From contig PMSM01000006.1 of assembly GCA_003168335.1 (NCBI GenBank), forward strand, positions 510,320 through 574,319: a stretch of 64,000 nt of DNA, written 5' to 3'. The notes under the pieces were generated by a model that ran no database searches, was not told where the DNA came from, and saw nothing but the letters and a program-made list of their open reading frames with translations. This stretch comes from Blastocatellia bacterium. GTDB lineage: Bacteria; Acidobacteriota; Blastocatellia; Pyrinomonadales; Pyrinomonadaceae. How positions within the stretch are numbered: the stretch's first letter is position 1; every line of letters begins with the position of its first letter. The position numbers were made by a program, and so were the translations under genes. This document shows, in pieces, positions 60,899 to 64,000 of the stretch.

Positions 60899-63016
60899 TC
60901 AACCAACTTGATCAGCCTTTCCAAAATTTATCGGACGGCTTAATCCCAGGCGTTCGCTCTCATCATCGTCTGAACCAACGGGAACCACCACGAATTGCGC
61001 GGTAAAAGGCACCGCAGCGTGGACGGCCCAGCAGACGGAAACGGACGACGCTTTGGCTCCGTAATCTCGGGATGAAAAGCGTTCTTCCAGTCCAGCCTGG
61101 ACGCCGATGCCGCTCGCGACGATCAGCAACCGCGCGCCGCTCATCTTATCGCACACTTCGACGATTCCATCAGGACGAACTTTGATCTTGAGCCCTGACG
61201 CGAAGTGAAAGCGAAAAGAAAGATCGTGGGCACCTGCGCCGCTCAATTCATCCTCTATCACCCAGAAACGCTTTGGCTTTTCAAACCGGACCGTTCGACG
61301 ATGTGTCAGCGGGTGCGACAGACGCTGGTAGCCGGTATGCTCGGCGATCGCCACATCAGTCTCCGGGCCACTCTCCCAACTGATCAGGCGCGGTTCCGCC
61401 TCGTTACCAATGATGAACGGCACCTGCTCGTCGGTAGTGTTCTGCTCAATCCCGTCGACCTCGACCGTGGAGTGATAAGCGGTCGAGCGGAACCGGTGTC
61501 TTTCATGCAGGTCAGCCGTGTAAACGTACGAGCCGGGATCAACAATAAAGGCCGTCCCGCACGCTGAGACTTCGATGGTGAGCGCATCGTTGTGACCGTG
61601 CGAGCCGCGGCCACAGACCCCGCTGCCGCTCGCGTTGAAGAGCAGGTAGAGATCGTCCTGTCGGAGAATGTAAGTTCCAGCGGCGGGGAACGCTTGCGAC
61701 TGCGCCGGTTCGCCGTCCGGCAGCGCCTGGTAATCGCTGACGCCCTGCTCTCCCAAAATCCACAGCAGCTCTTCCGGCGCGCGTAAACCTCTAATCTTAA
61801 AATGCGGCTCGCGGAAAATTGCCGCGCCCAGGGCCAGCACGTAAGCGTGATCGTCGCCGGCGTGTCGCACCATCGGAAATGCCTGGCCGGAGTCCGTATC
61901 GCCAATCAACGGCGCGCGCCCATCGGGTCGCAGGTACGCGCGTACGTATTCGATCATCCTGCGCAGCTTGTCCCAGTATCTCTGGTCGATATCGATGGCG
62001 TTGATATGACAAAGCACGAAGGAGTAGAGGAACAGCTCCAGCTTCAAACGATGATAGCCAGTCGAAGCTTCATAGTCCGCTCCGTCTGCCAGGATCTGTT
62101 TGTCCATCTCACTGAGCAATTCCTGCAAACCAAATTCCCGCCATTCAGCGGCCGCTGCCAACTCAGGCAGCATCATTCCCAGCCACAACAGACCCGTCAC
62201 GTCGGCCAGATAATGATTACTGGTCGCGATGTGTGAAAACTCCAGGTTGCGGCGAATATGAGCGCCATGCTGATCGAAGATCCGGAGAAGTTCGGCCAGC
62301 TCAGCTTCATTCATTTGCGGCGCGCGCAGAAATAGCTCGAACGCCGCGAGCAGGTTGATCGACCGCAGCGCGACTTCCATCGCACAATTCCAATTCACGC
62401 CCCGCCCGACCGGATTCTGCTCTCGCCAGCTTGCTAGTTGTCGAAAAATTTCGGCGCTGAATCTTTGATTATCAGTAACCGCGTAGGCGCGCCCGAGCGT
62501 GATTAGGTGCGCGAGGCGATTCAACTCCCAAACCACGCGTACGTCCGAGCCGTCGTTACGCGTAAGATTGATGTCCGCATGATGAGCGAGCGGCCAGTCA
62601 AAGCCGGACAGCGGATCGAGATTCCAATCAATCTCCCCCACGCCGAAACACTTTTCGCTCCAACCAAGCAGCGTCCAGCAATGCTCGTTGGCAATGCGCT
62701 TCGCCTGGTTAATCAGTGCCGTGGTCTCTTCGGGGAAAAGCTCCTGCTGCAGGGCCGCTGTTTGCTGGGCGCCGGCCGCAAAGCCAGGAAAGAATTCCGG
62801 ATTGTTCCGGGAACGAAAATGCGCCAGCAACTCAGACGGTGACCGGAGGGAAAACTCCGCGCTCAGCCGCGCGGGTTGCCGATCGAACTGCGGAAGTTTG
62901 GCACGCTCTCGGCGTCGAGCGAGCGAAGAGCGAATTCGCCGCAGCGTCTCGAGCGCAGCCGTGCGCACACTGACCTCGCCGCGGAGCATGCGTCTTATCT
63001 TGGTGAATGTGCCCAT
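60899..63016 (-). CDS. Heparinase II/III-family protein
   Basis: 705 residues. N-terminal (alpha/alpha) toroid: DWPLAHHADINLTRNDGSDVRVVWELNRLAHLITLGRAYAVT (the family's W-E-x-N-R segment) and HIATSNHYLADVTGLLWLGMM; D-G-A-D-Y-E-A-S-T-G-Y-H is the characteristic motif with Tyr and His of the catalytic site. C-terminal beta-sandwich: GSHGHNDALTIEVSACGTAFIVDPGSYVYTADLHERHRFRSTAYHSTVEVDG carries the HGHND and the zinc-site motif. No signal peptide, so it looks cytoplasmic, unlike secreted heparinases; in polysaccharide gene clusters such proteins are thought to act on the nascent or recycled polymer. Its start lies 6 bases from a repeat pair. Confidence 0.85.
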   Translation of the reverse strand: MGTFTKIRRMLRGEVSVRTAALETLRRIRSSLARRRERAKLPQFDRQPARLSAEFSLRSPSELLAHFRSRNNPEFFPGFAAGAQQTAALQQELFPEETTALINQAKRIANEHCWTLLGWSEKCFGVGEIDWNLDPLSGFDWPLAHHADINLTRNDGSDVRVVWELNRLAHLITLGRAYAVTDNQRFSAEIFRQLASWREQNPVGRGVNWNCAMEVALRSINLLAAFELFLRAPQMNEAELAELLRIFDQHGAHIRRNLEFSHIATSNHYLADVTGLLWLGMMLPELAAAAEWREFGLQELLSEMDKQILADGADYEASTGYHRLKLELFLYSFVLCHINAIDIDQRYWDKLRRMIEYVRAYLRPDGRAPLIGDTDSGQAFPMVRHAGDDHAYVLALGAAIFREPHFKIRGLRAPEELLWILGEQGVSDYQALPDGEPAQSQAFPAAGTYILRQDDLYLLFNASGSGVCGRGSHGHNDALTIEVSACGTAFIVDPGSYVYTADLHERHRFRSTAYHSTVEVDGIEQNTTDEQVPFIIGNEAEPRLISWESGPETDVAIAEHTGYQRLSHPLTHRRTVRFEKPKRFWVIEDELSGAGAHDLSFRFHFASGLKIKVRPDGIVEVCDKMSGARLLIVASGIGVQAGLEERFSSRDYGAKASSVSVCWAVHAAVPFTAQFVVVPVGSDDDESERLGLSRPINFGKADQVG

Positions 63017-63021
63017 GCTAT

Positions 63022-63120
63022 GAGGTCAGTACCGGGAGCGGTAGCGACCGGGTTCAACGCACCAAACGACTCGAGATCGAGGAAGCGACCCGGTCGCTAC
63101 CGCTCCCGGTACTGACCTCA
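63022..63120. repeat. ACCGGGAGCGGTAGCGACCGG inverted repeat
   Basis: GAGGTCAGTACCGGGAGCGG then TAGCGACCGGGTT, and the inverted ACCCGGTCGCTACCGCTCCC followed by GGTACTGACCTCA. The pair sits between the WecB 3' end and the heparinase-like gene; the WecB frame reads through its right arm. Confidence 0.9.
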
Positions 63121-64000
63121 CTTTTTGCTACGAGTGCCTCAAGGATCCGATCCGCGGTGTGCCCGTCCCAAAGCGGCGGAATGCGCAGTGCGGATGCGTT
63201 TGGGGGATTGTTCAGCCCGCGAAATGCGGCCGCGACGATGTTTCCCGGGTCGGTCCCGGCGAGGGTGTTCGTGCCCATCTCAACTGTGATCGGCCGCTCG
63301 GTATTTTCGCGCAAGGTGACGCAGGGGATGCCGAGCACGGTGGTTTCTTCCTGAATCCCGCCGGAATCAGTCAGCACCAGACGCGCGCCGCTGAGGAGTT
63401 GCAGAAAATCCAAATAGCCAACCGGATCGATCACCAGCAAGCCTTTAATCTTTTCGACTCTCGCGGTCAAACCAAGCTCGTCGATCATTTTGCGCGTGCG
63501 CGGATGCGCCGGGAAAACAATCGGCAAACGTCTCGCGATCTCTGACAGCGCCTCGATGACGCGAACAAATGCCGTTGGGTCATCAACATTCGAAGGACGA
63601 TGCAACGTCAGCACCGCATATTCTTTGTCCACCAGACCGAGGTTCGCGCGCGCACTGGATTGTTGGGCGCGAGGGAGTTGACTTAGCAACGAATCGATCA
63701 TCACGTTACCGACAAACCGGATTCGTTCTGCGGGAATTCCTTCGCCACGCAGGTTCGCATCGGCATCCTCGGAAGGCGTCAACAGAAGATCTGCGATCTG
63801 ATCGGTCAGCAGACGATTGATCTCTTCGGGCATCGTCCGATCGCGACTGCGCAAACCAGCCTCGACGTGCGCCACTTTGATGCCCAGCTTCACGCACACC
63901 AGTGCGCATGCCAGCGTCGAGTTTACGTCGCCGACAACTATTACCCAGTCCGGTTTCTCTTTGACGACCACAGGTTCGAACGCCTGCATGATCGCGGCTG
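63054..64000 (-). CDS. wecB: UDP-N-acetylglucosamine 2-epimerase (WecB), cut by window edge
   Basis: The C-terminal ~315 codons are in the window; about 60-70 N-terminal residues of the usual ~370 lie beyond position 64000. Reversible epimerisation of UDP-GlcNAc to UDP-ManNAc in the cytoplasm. Seen: WVIVVGDVNSTLACALVCVKLGIKVAHVEAGLRS, the catalytic PEEINRLLTDQIADLLLTPSE, LTLHRPSNVDD, FPAHPRTRKMI, LVLTDSGGIQEETTVLGIPCVTLRENTERPITVEMGTN. The C-terminal EVSTGSGSDRVASSISSRLVR tail is encoded by the repeat at 63022-63120 and is not expected in homologues. With the dehydrogenase at 40897 it would give UDP-ManNAcA. Confidence 0.93.
   Translation of the reverse strand, partial: AAIMQAFEPVVVKEKPDWVIVVGDVNSTLACALVCVKLGIKVAHVEAGLRSRDRTMPEEINRLLTDQIADLLLTPSEDADANLRGEGIPAERIRFVGNVMIDSLLSQLPRAQQSSARANLGLVDKEYAVLTLHRPSNVDDPTAFVRVIEALSEIARRLPIVFPAHPRTRKMIDELGLTARVEKIKGLLVIDPVGYLDFLQLLSGARLVLTDSGGIQEETTVLGIPCVTLRENTERPITVEMGTNTLAGTDPGNIVAAAFRGLNNPPNASALRIPPLWDGHTADRILEALVAKSEVSTGSGSDRVASSISSRLVR

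Overview
The window is a 64 kb piece of a GC-rich bacterial chromosome, most likely from the phylum Acidobacteriota (Blastocatellia-like). The main clue is the gene at 15109-17367, a VWFA-related lipoprotein-like family that is characteristic of Acidobacteria. Supporting clues are the DUF1572/DinB protein, the array of MacB/FtsX permeases, the zinc-ribbon/FHA/Ser-Thr kinase module and the density of palindromic repeats. This is inference from gene content; no rRNA or tRNA gene is visible.

Left part (1-10.7 kb): a probable tryptophan/kynurenine/anthranilate catabolic region. It holds the N-terminus of a kynureninase, an old-yellow-enzyme-type oxidoreductase, an FAD monooxygenase of the salicylyl/anthraniloyl-CoA hydroxylase type, a PLP aminotransferase, an APC amino-acid permease, an acyl-CoA dehydrogenase, an enoyl-CoA hydratase, a Rid-family protein and two VOC proteins. 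A two-gene nucleotidyltransferase pair and a REP-associated tyrosine transposase (RAYT) are embedded in it. Middle part (10.7-40.7 kb): a DinB-like protein, hisS, a secreted M28 peptidase, the VWFA and TPR secreted proteins, two oligopeptide-type ABC ATPases, a Yip1 membrane protein, a six-gene MacAB-like operon with four permeases, an FHA/kinase/RDD/PP2C signalling block, a sarcosine-oxidase-like enzyme, an ammonium transporter, a decayed IS200-type transposase, a VOC protein and an MFS exporter.

Right part (40.9-64 kb): a surface-polysaccharide locus. It has a WecC/WbpA-like UDP-sugar dehydrogenase, two AsnB-type amidotransferases, two GT39-like membrane glycosyltransferases, two GT4 glycosyltransferases, a polysaccharide-deacetylase-like protein, an AAC(3)-fold acyltransferase, a KAS III and acyl carrier protein pair, two methyltransferases, a Wzx-type flippase, a heparinase II/III-like protein and a WecB epimerase cut by the right edge. 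WecB plus the dehydrogenase would supply UDP-ManNAcA, and the AsnB proteins could amidate such uronates.

The most unusual property of the window is its repeat landscape. About ten families of short palindromes, often as inverted pairs, fill nearly every larger intergenic gap. Several gene 3' ends run into them, so the last residues are repeat-encoded (FAD monooxygenase, HisS, both GT39 proteins, WecB). At least two copies sit in frame inside enzymes (FAD monooxygenase and one GT39). One intact RAYT flanked by such palindromes and one pseudogenised Y1 transposase are candidate mobilisers.
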